A stretch of 64,000 nucleotides of DNA, from the NCBI GenBank assembly GCA_964386325.1, contig CAYLQY010000002.1, forward strand, positions 186,001 to 250,000, given 5' to 3'. The first letter of the stretch is position 1. Each line of letters starts with the position of its first letter. The translations under genes and the position numbers were made by a program. This document shows positions 1 to 9,300 of this stretch, one piece after another. The notes under the pieces were generated by a model. It had not been told where the DNA came from, made no database searches, and was given only the letters and a program-made list of their open reading frames with translations. The stretch comes from Anaerorhabdus sp964386325 (lineage in GTDB: Bacteria > Bacillota_I > Bacilli_A > Erysipelotrichales > Erysipelotrichaceae).

Positions 1-1
1 A

Positions 2-1093
2 GAAAATGTATGTATTGCATTGTGGACGATATTTTCCTTAGGTGGGGGAAGTATTGAAATTAAAGAAAAGAAATTAAACTTTAATGATGAAGTCTATAAA
101 GAAAATTCATATGAAGATATTAAAAAAGTTTGTTTAGAAAAGAAAATTAATTTAGTAGAATATGTATTACAAAATGAACCTGATATTGAAGAACACTTAG
201 GGGTTGTTTTAACTGCGATGTTAAGTTCTGTTCGCCATGGACTTTCTTCATCAGGTGTATTACCAGGAAGATTGAATATTGAAAAGGCTGCGAAATCACT
301 TCATCTTCAAGCGTTGTCACTTCCAGATGATTCTGAGAAAACAAAACTATTGATGATGGCCTATGCTTATGCAGCGTGTGAAGAAAATGCGTCTTTAGGC
401 GAAGTTGTTACTGCACCTACATTAGGGGCATGTGGTGTCATGGCATCATTAATGTATTATTATTATACGGATATTGGGGTTTCACGAGGTAAATTGATTC
501 GTGCTTTAGCGGTAGCTGGTATATTTGGAAACTTAATTAAAACCAACGCAAGTATTTCAGGTGCAATTGGTGGATGTCAAGCTGAGGTAGGGACTGCATG
601 TGCTATGGCTAGTGCTGCTGCTGCCTATTTGAATGACTTGAACTTAAAACAAATTGAGTATGCCGCTGAAATTGGTATTGAACATAATTTAGGCTTAACA
701 TGTGATCCTGTGGAAGGATATGTCATCATTCCTTGTATTGAGAGAAACTCTGTTGCTGTATTACGTGCTGTAGATGCATATACTTTAGCAAAATATATGT
801 CACGCATTAAACCAAATAAAGTAACTTTTGATATGATTGTAAACACAATGAACTATACTGGAAAGAAAATACCAATTGAACTTAAGGAGACTTCATTAGG
901 TGGTTTAGCTACTGAGTTCAAAGCAAAAGATGAAGTTCTTGTAGAAGTGATCGAACAAAAAGAAGAAGAAAAACCAAAAGTGATTTTACCACTTACGGAA
1001 GATGATATTGAACTTGAAGACACGCTTGTTTTTGATGACATGATACTAGATGAAAATGATGAGCCAACAAGTCCAATTAAATTCAAACTATGA
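2..1093 (+). CDS. L-serine dehydratase, iron-sulfur type (5' partial)
   Basis: Deaminates L-serine to pyruvate and ammonia in the cytoplasm. The reading frame is open back to base 2, so the N-terminal (beta) domain is cut off by the window edge; the visible part begins at its end (LGGGSIEI). The alpha domain is complete: ENASLGEVVTAPT-GACG followed by GGCQAEVG and GLTCDPVEGYVIIPC. Counting from the TTG at base 20, Cys186, Cys228 and Cys239 are spaced 42 and 11 residues apart, as I remember for the [4Fe-4S] ligands of the Legionella enzyme. The family normally stops soon after the GGLA motif, which lies near residue 296. Here about 60 acidic residues follow, without a cysteine. The stop codon overlaps the next ATG (ATGA), so translation is probably coupled. 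Family assignment is secure; the role of the tail is unknown. Confidence 0.93.
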   Translation, partial: ENVCIALWTIFSLGGGSIEIKEKKLNFNDEVYKENSYEDIKKVCLEKKINLVEYVLQNEPDIEEHLGVVLTAMLSSVRHGLSSSGVLPGRLNIEKAAKSLHLQALSLPDDSEKTKLLMMAYAYAACEENASLGEVVTAPTLGACGVMASLMYYYYTDIGVSRGKLIRALAVAGIFGNLIKTNASISGAIGGCQAEVGTACAMASAAAAYLNDLNLKQIEYAAEIGIEHNLGLTCDPVEGYVIIPCIERNSVAVLRAVDAYTLAKYMSRIKPNKVTFDMIVNTMNYTGKKIPIELKETSLGGLATEFKAKDEVLVEVIEQKEEEKPKVILPLTEDDIELEDTLVFDDMILDENDEPTSPIKFKL

Positions 1094-1569
1094 TTAAACA
1101 TCCACTAAGTCCAATTATTAGTAAGGAAAGCAAGGTGCTAATTCTCGGTTCATTTCCATCAGTGACATCAAGAAAAGAAAAATTTTATTACGCTAATCCA
1201 AATAATCGTTTTTGGCCAATGCTTGAAATTTTATTCAATGAGAAAATTAGGGACCGTAAAGAATTTATTTGTAGCCATCACTTAGCTTTATGGGATGTAA
1301 TCAAGTGTTGTGACATTGAAGGTAGCAGTGATGCTACGATTCAACATGTATTGCCCAATCCCATTGATGATTTATTAAAAGAATATCCAATTCAACTAAT
1401 TGTATTAAATGGCAAAACCGCTGAAAAGTTATTTAAAAAGTACTTTCCAACTTGTAAGGTTGAAGTAATATCATGTCCAAGCACAAGTAGTGCAAATGCT
1501 CGCTGTCATTTAGATGAATTAGTGAAGGCATATTATAGAATTAAGGTTGTGAACAATGAAGAAAATTGA
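1090..1569 (+). CDS. DNA-deoxyinosine (hypoxanthine-DNA) glycosylase, UDG superfamily
   Basis: Small (159 residues) base-excision-repair glycosylase expected to remove deaminated bases, most likely hypoxanthine. It shows the N-terminal motif LGSFPSVTSRKEKFYYANP followed by NNRFWPML, the hallmark of the Mug/HDG branch of uracil-DNA glycosylases. The C-terminal CPSTSSAN matches the family's second active-site loop (PSTSPAN type). Its start overlaps the stop of the serine dehydratase gene by 4 bases, and its end overlaps the U32 peptidase by 14 bases, so the three genes form one transcription unit. No metabolic link between the three is obvious. Substrate preference (hypoxanthine versus uracil) is inferred from the family only. 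Confidence 0.85.
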   Translation: MIKHPLSPIISKESKVLILGSFPSVTSRKEKFYYANPNNRFWPMLEILFNEKIRDRKEFICSHHLALWDVIKCCDIEGSSDATIQHVLPNPIDDLLKEYPIQLIVLNGKTAEKLFKKYFPTCKVEVISCPSTSSANARCHLDELVKAYYRIKVVNNEEN

Positions 1570-3784
1570 AGTGCTGGCTCCTGCTGGAACAATGGAAGCT
1601 CTAAAAGCTGCTGTATTAAATGGTGCAGATGCAATTTATTGTGGTGGATCAAACTTTGGTGCACGTGCTTTTGCAGTGAATTTTAATCATGATGAAATGA
1701 ATGAGGCAGTCGATTATTGTCATCTTTATGGCGTTAAATTATATGTAACTATGAACACTTTGCTTTATGAAGATGAGATTGAAGCAGCGATGCAAGAAGC
1801 TGAATTTTACTACACTATTGGTGTAGATGCTTTAATCATTCAAGATTTGGGATTATTTGATTTAATTCGACAACAATTTCCTGATATCGAGTTACATTGT
1901 TCAACACAAATGCACATTCATAATGTTGAAGGGGTTAAACAAATGCGTGATAGTGGTGCACACCGTGTCGTATTAGCGCGCGAAACACCTATTGAGTTAA
2001 TTGAAGAGTGTTGTAAACAAGATATTGATATCGAAGTATTTGTTTATGGAGCTTTATGTGTTAGTTATTCTGGTCAATGTTTAATAAGCAGTGTTATGGC
2101 TAATCGTTCAGGTAATCGTGGTGCATGTGCTCAATATTGTCGTATGCAATATGAATTATGGAATCAAATAAAAAATGAGCAAATACAAACTGAAGGAAAG
2201 TACTTATTGAGTCCTTCAGACTTAAACATAATCAACGAAATTCCAAGACTGCTTGATGCAGGAGTTACAAGTTTGAAAATCGAAGGGCGTATGAAACGTC
2301 CAGAATATGTTGCTTTAGTGGTACGCACATTTAGAGATGCAGTTGATGCGTATATGAATAATCAAAAGTATACGTGTTTACCTGAGCGATTAAATGAATT
2401 GAAACTTCTTTTTAATCGAGGTTTCACCCAAGGACATGTTTTTCATGAAAATGGGAAAAAATTCATGAGTTCATTACGTCCTAACCATATGGGACTACCT
2501 TTAGGAAAGGTTATCTATGCTGATCGAGAAGGTTTTCAAGTCAAACTAGAGATGGCACTTCATCAGCATGATGGGTTACGAATTCTTGATGACAAAGAAG
2601 ATTTAGGATTCATCGCAAATAAAATAATTAAAGATGGTAAATATGTAAACCGTGCAGAAAAAGGAGATATTGTAACCTTTGAGGATTCACGCTTTGTGAT
2701 GAAAGGTTCTCAAGTATTAAAAACAACGGATGTAGAACTTATGGATTCCTTACTTAATAAATCACCATATCGTCGGGCAAAAATAACAATGAATTACCAT
2801 ATTGAGATAGGTAAGCACCTTCGATTAGAGGTTAGTGATGGGTATTATACAAGTGTTATGGAATCTCTACTCACTGTGCAAGCACCTCAAAAAGCACCTG
2901 TTGAAGAATCAAGATTGCTTGAACAATTAGATAAGCTTACAGATACACCTTATGAATTATCAAATATTACTGGAAATTATGTCCCGTTTTTTCTGCCTAT
3001 TAAGGAAATCAATGAAACACGTCGACGCTGCATTGAAGAATTATCTAGTCAACGCATGCAAAAGCCAATTCGTCAGAAGCTCAATTATACAAATCCAAAA
3101 TTTGAGGTAGAACTAGCAAAAACAATAGTCGAAGTGAATTCACTTCAACAAGCACAAGAAATCAGTGATTGGGATGTATACATGTGTTCTTCTAAGCATG
3201 AAATACAAAAAAGCTTTATAGAGTGCCTACCACAAACACCTGCAATTAATGAAGCATCCAGTTATCCTAATCGTTCATGTGTAATTAGCGAAATCGGTGC
3301 TTTATCATCTCCAAATAAGTTGTTGGCTACAAATAATTTTAATGTAACAAATAGTTATGCACTAGCGTATTTGTATTCAAAAGGGGTAAATATGGTTGAA
3401 CTCTCAACAGAATGCAATGAAAGACAAAGTAAACTCTGTATAGATTCATTTGAAAATCGTTTAGGAATAAAACCAAGTACTTTAGTCTTCAGTTATGGTA
3501 AACGCGATCTAATGATATCGAAATCATGTGCTGTTAATACGTGTTGTAGTGATGGAAATAAGAAAAATTGCCAATTATGTAAGATAAATCGCTTTATTTT
3601 AAAGGATATAAAGGGGTTTGAATATTTGTTTATGGGAGATGATAACTGTATTCAACATCTTTTAGAGCCGCAAGCATTTGAAAGAGATTTTATTGATCCA
3701 ACTTGTGCATTCATTCGTTTCACAGATGAATCAGCTGATGAAGTACACGAAATCATGAAAAAGAACGGATTTACCCAAAAATAA
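1556..3784 (+). CDS. U32 family peptidase / RlhA-like protein with DUF3656 domain
   Basis: 742-residue member of the U32 collagenase-like family. The N-terminal TIM-barrel part starts KKIEVLAPAGTMEALKAAV and carries the family signature GALCVSYSGQC, then RSGNRGACAQYCR near residues 165-197. A long C-terminal region follows that matches the DUF3656 type seen in the 23S rRNA hydroxylase RlhA. The length (RlhA is about 650 residues) suggests the RlhA-like architecture rather than the short YrrN/YrrO peptidases. Members of this family bind an Fe-S cluster and several are now tied to tRNA or rRNA hydroxylation, so the peptidase label is historical. Last gene of the three-gene operon; overlaps the preceding gene by 14 bases. 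Confidence 0.85.
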   Translation: MKKIEVLAPAGTMEALKAAVLNGADAIYCGGSNFGARAFAVNFNHDEMNEAVDYCHLYGVKLYVTMNTLLYEDEIEAAMQEAEFYYTIGVDALIIQDLGLFDLIRQQFPDIELHCSTQMHIHNVEGVKQMRDSGAHRVVLARETPIELIEECCKQDIDIEVFVYGALCVSYSGQCLISSVMANRSGNRGACAQYCRMQYELWNQIKNEQIQTEGKYLLSPSDLNIINEIPRLLDAGVTSLKIEGRMKRPEYVALVVRTFRDAVDAYMNNQKYTCLPERLNELKLLFNRGFTQGHVFHENGKKFMSSLRPNHMGLPLGKVIYADREGFQVKLEMALHQHDGLRILDDKEDLGFIANKIIKDGKYVNRAEKGDIVTFEDSRFVMKGSQVLKTTDVELMDSLLNKSPYRRAKITMNYHIEIGKHLRLEVSDGYYTSVMESLLTVQAPQKAPVEESRLLEQLDKLTDTPYELSNITGNYVPFFLPIKEINETRRRCIEELSSQRMQKPIRQKLNYTNPKFEVELAKTIVEVNSLQQAQEISDWDVYMCSSKHEIQKSFIECLPQTPAINEASSYPNRSCVISEIGALSSPNKLLATNNFNVTNSYALAYLYSKGVNMVELSTECNERQSKLCIDSFENRLGIKPSTLVFSYGKRDLMISKSCAVNTCCSDGNKKNCQLCKINRFILKDIKGFEYLFMGDDNCIQHLLEPQAFERDFIDPTCAFIRFTDESADEVHEIMKKNGFTQK

Positions 3785-3842
3785 TTATCATGTATTCGTA
3801 AGAAAATACGCTATTTTCCTTCTAATAGGAGGGTAATTTTGC

Positions 3843-3848
3843 TATAAT
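3843..3848 (+). promoter_or_regulatory. -10 element of a probable smc promoter
   Basis: A perfect TATAAT sits 29 bases before the smc start codon, preceded by the ribosome-binding sequence side of a short leader. There is no convincing -35 hexamer at the proper distance, so the assignment rests on the -10 box and its place in the only gap ahead of the smc operon. Confidence 0.4.
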
Positions 3849-3876
3849 ATTTTAATGGATTGAGAAGGAGGAAACC

Positions 3877-6816
3877 ATGTTTCTAAAAAGAGTAGAAATG
3901 CAAGGTTTTAAATCTTTTGCAGATAAAGTCGTAATCAATTTTGAACATGCGATTACTGGTGTTGTAGGACCAAATGGTTGTGGTAAGAGTAATATCACAG
4001 ATGCTATTCGTTGGGTTCTAGGTGAACAATCAGTAAAGTCTTTGCGTGGGACAACAATGACAGATGTTATCTTTGCAGGAAGTGCAGACCGCAAGATGGT
4101 AAACATGGCAGAAGTAACCTTAGTTTTTGACAATACAAATCGCTCATTAAATAGTGAGCTCGATGAAATTGAAGTTACACGTCGTTTATACCGTAATGGC
4201 CAAGAGGCAGAATATCTTATTAATCGAAATAATGTTCGGTTAAAAGATGTAATAGATTTAATCCTTGATTCAGGGTTAGGAAAAGATTCACTATCAATGA
4301 TTTCACAAGGTAATATAAGTAGTTTTGCAGAAGCTAAACCGATTGATAGACGAGGAATCTTCGAAGAAGCTGCAGGGGTTAGTAAATACAAAAAAAGAAA
4401 AATGGAATCTCTTTCTAAATTAGAGAGAACAAAAGAAAATATTGAGCGTACACAAGATATTTTAATGGAACTTGAGCGTCAAGTTTCTCCATTAAAGCGT
4501 GCAGCTAAAAAAGCCGAGTTATATCGTGAAAAGAAAACACGTTTGGAAGAAATTGAAATTGCTGTATTAGTAGAAGACATTAATACAATTAATCAACAAA
4601 TTGAAGATGCAAAGAAAACATTATTCAATATTGATGCACAATCTACAATGTTTCAAACAACAATTCAAGTACATGAAACACAAAACTTAGAAGCTAAAAA
4701 AGAAATTAGCGATTTAGAAAAAGAGATTAATAAACTTCAAGAAGAACTAATGAAGATTGTTAACGAAATTCAAATTCTTGAAACACGAAAAATCGAATTT
4801 GATGAAAAACGTAAATACGCAATTGAAGTAGGTACAAATGAAGAAAAAGCTAAACAATTACAAAGTTTAGTTCAAGAAGCCGAATTAGAATATAATGACA
4901 GAAAAGGTCGTTATGACCAATGTCAAATAAATATCCAATTATTGAGTGAACAATTATCACAAGTCGCATTACAACTTGCAGAGTTATCACAAAAAACAAA
5001 TGAAGAAAATGGATTATTGAGACGATATCAAAATAGAAAAGAACTCCTAGAAAGTTTATTAAAAGATCCTTTTAATAGCCAAGCTGGAGTTAAAGCTATT
5101 GATGATAATAAAAATTCTCTCCATGGTGTATTAGGTGTAATTGCACAAATTATTCAACCACAAGTAGGCTATGAAGAAGCTATTTCTGTTGCATTAGGTG
5201 GAACAATGTATAACATTGTCACAACGGATGAAGAAGCTGCACGTAATGCTATTAACTTTTTGAAAAAAAATCAAAGTGGGCGTGCAACATTCCTACCACT
5301 AACTGTATTACAATCTAGATACATATCACGAGAAAATCAAATTGTATGTGAAAATTCTAAAGGATACTTAGGTGTGGCTAGTGATTTTATAATTTGTGAG
5401 GATCGCTTTATTCCAATTAAAGAAGCTTTCTTACAAAATGTAATCATTACTGATAATTTAGAGAATGGGAATGCTTTAGCAGCTTTATTAAGATACGCCT
5501 ATAAAATTGTAACCCTTGATGGTGATGTTATACATAAAGGTGGATCAATGACAGGTGGTAAATCGAAGAATAGTGCTTCCTTACTAACTGTTAAAAAAGA
5601 GTATGAAGAAATAATACAATTAATTGACAGCCAAGTTGCAGCATGTGAGTTAGCAGAAAAAGGATTAGCAGATGCCCAACGAAAACGTGAAGAATTAGAA
5701 CGTGGGTTAATGGAACATCGTATAAGTTCTGCACAACTAGAACCTGTTGTTGATGCGAAACGTTCTAAATATGAAAAATTGAAAAACGATTATGAACTCA
5801 TTCGTCCAAATGACATAGAAAATCATGATGCTAATTTTGCAGATGAAGTAATCATTCATTTAAATGAAGCTTATTCACGTCGTGATGAAATTACCAATTC
5901 CATTCGTAGTAAACGCGAATATCGTATTAAAGTTTCACAAGATGTTGAACGTAAGGAACAACAAATTCGTCAAATTCGTCGTGATTTAGATACTGCTAAT
6001 GCAAGCCAAAATGCAATTAAAATTGATCAAGCTCGCTTAGAAACTAAACTTGAAAATGATTTACAACGTTTAGCTACTGAATATCAATTGACTTATGAAT
6101 TTGCGCAAACTAAAGTAAGTGACAGTCATATTGAAAATGCAAAAGAAGAAGTTTTACAACTTCGTAGTGAAATTGAACGTCTTGGTAATATCAATATGAA
6201 TGCTCCTCAGGAATTCGAAGAAGTAAATGAACGCTATGAATTCTTAGACAGACAAGTAAAAGATTTAATTGATAGTCGTGATAAAATCCTTTCTGCAATT
6301 GATGAAATGGATCATGTTATGAAAAAGCAATTCAAAGAAATGTTTGATTCTATCAATAATGAATTAAATGATACATTTAGAGCCTTATTTGGTGGCGGTA
6401 AAGCTAGACTCATCTTGGAAGATCCTAGCGATATACTTAACACTGGAATTGATGTTGATGTTCAACCTCCAGGAAAATCAGTGCAAAACATTCGTTTGTT
6501 CTCAGGGGGCGAAAAGAGTTTGATTGCAATATGTGTATTGTTCTCAATCTTAAAAGTGCGACCTGTACCACTTTGTATTTTCGATGAAGTTGAAGCTGCT
6601 CTAGATCAAGGAAATGTAGAACGTGTTGCTCGTTATTTAACAAACTTCAGTAATGATACGCAATTTATTGTTGTAACACACCGTCCAGGAACTATGCAAC
6701 AATGTGAAGTTCTTTATGGGGTTACTATGCAAAAACAAGGTGTCTCACAAATGTTACGTGTTGAACTTAAAGATGCCATTGATCTTGCAGATAATCAGGA
6801 AGAGAAAAAATCATGA
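3877..6816 (+). CDS. smc: Chromosome segregation protein SMC
   Basis: ATPase that compacts and segregates the chromosome as a dimer with ScpA/ScpB. Walker A GPNGCGKSN is at residues 31-39. A coiled coil leads to the hinge at about 415-545 (GVLGVIAQIIQP onwards), and a second coil returns to the ABC signature FSGGEKSL near residue 876 and Walker B LCIFDEVEAALD near 897. At 979 residues it is about 200 shorter than Bacillus SMC and matches the mycoplasma P115 size; the coiled-coil arms are the shortened part. The start has a strong AAGGAGG. smc heads the run smc-ftsY-ylxM-ackA-nrnA; its stop overlaps the ftsY start (ATGA). Identification is certain. Confidence 0.97.
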   Translation: MFLKRVEMQGFKSFADKVVINFEHAITGVVGPNGCGKSNITDAIRWVLGEQSVKSLRGTTMTDVIFAGSADRKMVNMAEVTLVFDNTNRSLNSELDEIEVTRRLYRNGQEAEYLINRNNVRLKDVIDLILDSGLGKDSLSMISQGNISSFAEAKPIDRRGIFEEAAGVSKYKKRKMESLSKLERTKENIERTQDILMELERQVSPLKRAAKKAELYREKKTRLEEIEIAVLVEDINTINQQIEDAKKTLFNIDAQSTMFQTTIQVHETQNLEAKKEISDLEKEINKLQEELMKIVNEIQILETRKIEFDEKRKYAIEVGTNEEKAKQLQSLVQEAELEYNDRKGRYDQCQINIQLLSEQLSQVALQLAELSQKTNEENGLLRRYQNRKELLESLLKDPFNSQAGVKAIDDNKNSLHGVLGVIAQIIQPQVGYEEAISVALGGTMYNIVTTDEEAARNAINFLKKNQSGRATFLPLTVLQSRYISRENQIVCENSKGYLGVASDFIICEDRFIPIKEAFLQNVIITDNLENGNALAALLRYAYKIVTLDGDVIHKGGSMTGGKSKNSASLLTVKKEYEEIIQLIDSQVAACELAEKGLADAQRKREELERGLMEHRISSAQLEPVVDAKRSKYEKLKNDYELIRPNDIENHDANFADEVIIHLNEAYSRRDEITNSIRSKREYRIKVSQDVERKEQQIRQIRRDLDTANASQNAIKIDQARLETKLENDLQRLATEYQLTYEFAQTKVSDSHIENAKEEVLQLRSEIERLGNINMNAPQEFEEVNERYEFLDRQVKDLIDSRDKILSAIDEMDHVMKKQFKEMFDSINNELNDTFRALFGGGKARLILEDPSDILNTGIDVDVQPPGKSVQNIRLFSGGEKSLIAICVLFSILKVRPVPLCIFDEVEAALDQGNVERVARYLTNFSNDTQFIVVTHRPGTMQQCEVLYGVTMQKQGVSQMLRVELKDAIDLADNQEEKKS

Positions 6817-7781
6817 GTTTCCTAGATACATTAAAAGAGAAGTTTAAAAAACGAGATGACCAAGCAATTTACTTAAGTGGATTCAAAAAAACAAAAGATT
6901 CAATGGGACAAAAATTAAATGATTTGTCCTATAAATACAAAGGTATCAATGATGATTTTCTAGAAGAATTAACAATCGTTCTTCTAGAAAGTGATGTTGG
7001 TATCGAAACAGCAGATGAAATTTGTGAGCGATTAAGACAAAAAGCAAAACAATACAGTGTAATCACTTTCCGTTATGCAATGAGCTTCCTCATGGAAATC
7101 ATGAAAGACTTATACAATGAAACACCAATTCCTGAATTATCTTATGAGCATGACATCAATGTGATTTTCCTAGTTGGCGTTAACGGAAGTGGCAAGACAA
7201 CCTCTTGTGCTAAACTCATTCGTTATTTCCAAGATCAAGGAAAAACAGTAGGTGTAGTCGCAGCAGATACATTTAGGGCGGGTGCTATTGAGCAATTAGC
7301 GAGATGGGCTGAAAAACTAGGTGTTCATTGTGTTAAAGGAAAAGAACAAAGTGACCCTAGTAGTGTATTAGTAGATGGCTGCAGATGGGCAAAGGAAAAT
7401 AAAGTTGATATTCTTCTTTGTGATACTGCTGGACGTTTACAAAATAAACAGAACTTAATGAATGAATTAGCTAAGATGCATCGTGTTGTAACTCGAGAAA
7501 TCGAAGGTGCTCCACATCATGTTTGGTTAGTGTTAGATTCAACAACCGGTCAAAATGGATTATCACAAGCTAAGATATTCCAAGAAGCAACACAAGTTTC
7601 AGGAATTATCTTATCTAAAATGGATGGTACAGCAAAAGGCGGAATTGTCTTAGCGATTAAAAATATATTACATATTCCGGTCTATTTTATTGGCTTAGGT
7701 GAAAAAGAAACAGATCTTAGACCCTTTGATTTAGATTCATATTTATATAGTATTTCTGAAGGAATTCAACATGTTCAATAA
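6813..7781 (+). CDS. ftsY: Signal recognition particle receptor FtsY
   Basis: GTPase at the membrane that docks SRP-ribosome complexes to SecYEG. The 322-residue protein is almost only the NG core, without the long acidic N-terminal A domain of E. coli. G1 is GVNGSGKTTSCAKL at about residue 121, then DTFRAGAIEQLARW, DTAGRLQNK (G3) and GTAKGG near the end. Position 5 of G1 is Ser where Val is typical; this should not affect nucleotide binding. The smc-ftsY-ylxM order is widespread in Firmicutes, but ffh, which usually follows ylxM, is absent here. The gene overlaps smc by 4 bases and ylxM by 11. Confidence 0.96.
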   Translation: MSFLDTLKEKFKKRDDQAIYLSGFKKTKDSMGQKLNDLSYKYKGINDDFLEELTIVLLESDVGIETADEICERLRQKAKQYSVITFRYAMSFLMEIMKDLYNETPIPELSYEHDINVIFLVGVNGSGKTTSCAKLIRYFQDQGKTVGVVAADTFRAGAIEQLARWAEKLGVHCVKGKEQSDPSSVLVDGCRWAKENKVDILLCDTAGRLQNKQNLMNELAKMHRVVTREIEGAPHHVWLVLDSTTGQNGLSQAKIFQEATQVSGIILSKMDGTAKGGIVLAIKNILHIPVYFIGLGEKETDLRPFDLDSYLYSISEGIQHVQ

Positions 7782-8085
7782 AAAAGAACTTATGAATTAC
7801 TATCTAGATTTCTATGAAAAATTATTAACGGATAAGCAACAAAAAATATGTAACTATTATTTTCGCGAAGATTACTCAATTACTGAGATAGCAGAACTTG
7901 AGTCAATAAGCAGGGCAGGGGTTCATGATGCGATTAAGCGTAGTGAACTAGCACTAGAAGACTTCGAAGAAAAATTAAACTGCTATGAATCATTTAACAA
8001 ACGACAAGAATACTACAAAAAAATTAAAGAGTTCAATAATCAAGAAATTAATAAAATTATTGATCAATGCATAGATACTGAATAA
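7771..8085 (+). CDS. ylxM: YlxM-type SRP-associated helix-turn-helix protein (UPF0122)
   Basis: 104-residue sigma-70-region-4-like DNA-binding-fold protein of the YlxM family, which in streptococci modulates SRP pathway GTPases. The helix-turn-helix lies at roughly residues 30-55 (YSITEIAELESISRAGVHDA). A charged helical C-terminus follows. The gene overlaps the ftsY end by 11 bases, the classical location, and ends 14 bases before ackA, which has its own GGAGG. No ffh gene lies next to it. Confidence 0.88.
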   Translation: MFNKKELMNYYLDFYEKLLTDKQQKICNYYFREDYSITEIAELESISRAGVHDAIKRSELALEDFEEKLNCYESFNKRQEYYKKIKEFNNQEINKIIDQCIDTE

Positions 8086-8099
8086 ATGGAGGAAAATTT

Positions 8100-9296
8100 A
8101 TGAGTAAAATTATTTCTGTAAATGCTGGTTCATCATCTTTAAAATTCCAATTATTTGAAATGCCAAGTGAGGAAGTTTTAACTTCTGGTATTGCGGAAAG
8201 AATTGGATTAGAAGAAGGAGTTTTCACAATTAAAGTTAATGGTGAAAAACACACTAAAAAACTACCAATTAAAGATCACACCGTAGCTGTTCAACTTCTA
8301 TTAGATTCATTAATAGAATTCGGTGTTGTCAAAAACTTAGATGAAATCATTGGTGCAGGTCATCGTGTTGTACAAGGTGGCGACTACTTCGATCAATCTG
8401 TTGTTGTAACACCTGAAAACGAAAAAATCGTTGAAGATTTATCGAGCTTAGCTCCTCTACATAATCCAGCTAACTTAGTTGGATACCGTGCTTTTAGAAC
8501 AGCTTTACCAAAAGCAGGTCATACCTTTGTTTTTGATACTGCATTCCATCAAACAATGGAACCAGCTTCATACATGTATCCAGTACCTTATGAATGGTAT
8601 ACAGATTATAAAGTACGTCGTTATGGAGCTCATGGAACTAGTCATCAATACGTTGCTGAACGTACAGCTGAATTAGTTGGAAAAGATGTCAAAGATATCA
8701 ATATCATTACTTGTCACTTAGGTAATGGCGCATCTATTACAGCAGTACAAAATGGTAAATGTGTAAATACTTCAATGGGATTCACACCATTAGCTGGAGT
8801 TATGATGGGAACGCGTTGTGGTGATATTGACCCTGCAATTGTTACTTACATGCAAAATCAAGCTCATCTTTCTGCCGATGAAATTAATGATATCTTAAAT
8901 AAAAAATCAGGTATGCTTGGTATCTCAGGAATTTCAAGTGATGCACGCGATATCGAAGATGCTGTAGCTGAAGGAAATGAAAGAGCAAAGTTAACACATG
9001 CTGTTTATGTTAATCGTGTTGTAAATGTTTTAGGTGGATACTTCATGCAAATGGGTGGGGTAGATGCAATTTCATTTACTGCTGGATTAGGTGAAAATGA
9101 TACACTTATTAGAAAACTAGTTATGCAAGGAATTGAAAAAGCATTAGGACTTTCTATTGACTATGAATTAAATGACAAATCTCGTGGTAAAGAAATTCGT
9201 ATTTCTAAAGATGACTCAAAAGTTTCAGTTTGGGTTGTTCCAACAAATGAAGAATTAGTTATTGCGAGAGATACTTCTAGATTATTAGGAATCTAA
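8100..9296 (+). CDS. ackA: Acetate kinase
   Basis: Transfers phosphate between acetyl phosphate and ADP, the ATP-yielding last step of acetate fermentation. All family signatures are present in order: NAGSSSLKF at residues 8-16, GAGHRVVQGG, YGAHGTSHQYV, CHLGNGASI, GFTPLAGVMMGTRCGDIDP and FTAGLGEND. The 398-residue length is normal. A GGAGGA ribosome-binding site stands 8 bases before the ATG. No promoter or terminator separates it from ylxM upstream or nrnA 4 bases downstream, so it appears to be co-transcribed with smc-ftsY. No pta gene is visible in the window. Confidence 0.97.
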   Translation: MSKIISVNAGSSSLKFQLFEMPSEEVLTSGIAERIGLEEGVFTIKVNGEKHTKKLPIKDHTVAVQLLLDSLIEFGVVKNLDEIIGAGHRVVQGGDYFDQSVVVTPENEKIVEDLSSLAPLHNPANLVGYRAFRTALPKAGHTFVFDTAFHQTMEPASYMYPVPYEWYTDYKVRRYGAHGTSHQYVAERTAELVGKDVKDINIITCHLGNGASITAVQNGKCVNTSMGFTPLAGVMMGTRCGDIDPAIVTYMQNQAHLSADEINDILNKKSGMLGISGISSDARDIEDAVAEGNERAKLTHAVYVNRVVNVLGGYFMQMGGVDAISFTAGLGENDTLIRKLVMQGIEKALGLSIDYELNDKSRGKEIRISKDDSKVSVWVVPTNEELVIARDTSRLLGI

Positions 9297-9300
9297 TAAT

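Noticed and set aside
3801..3820. GAAAATA / TATTTTC hairpin between the U32 gene and smc as terminator
   Set aside because: Only 7 A/T-rich pairs and no T-run; too weak to claim.
3852..4391. Long minus-strand frame opposite smc (179 codons)
   Set aside because: No ribosome-binding site and the opposite strand encodes the conserved SMC Walker A region.
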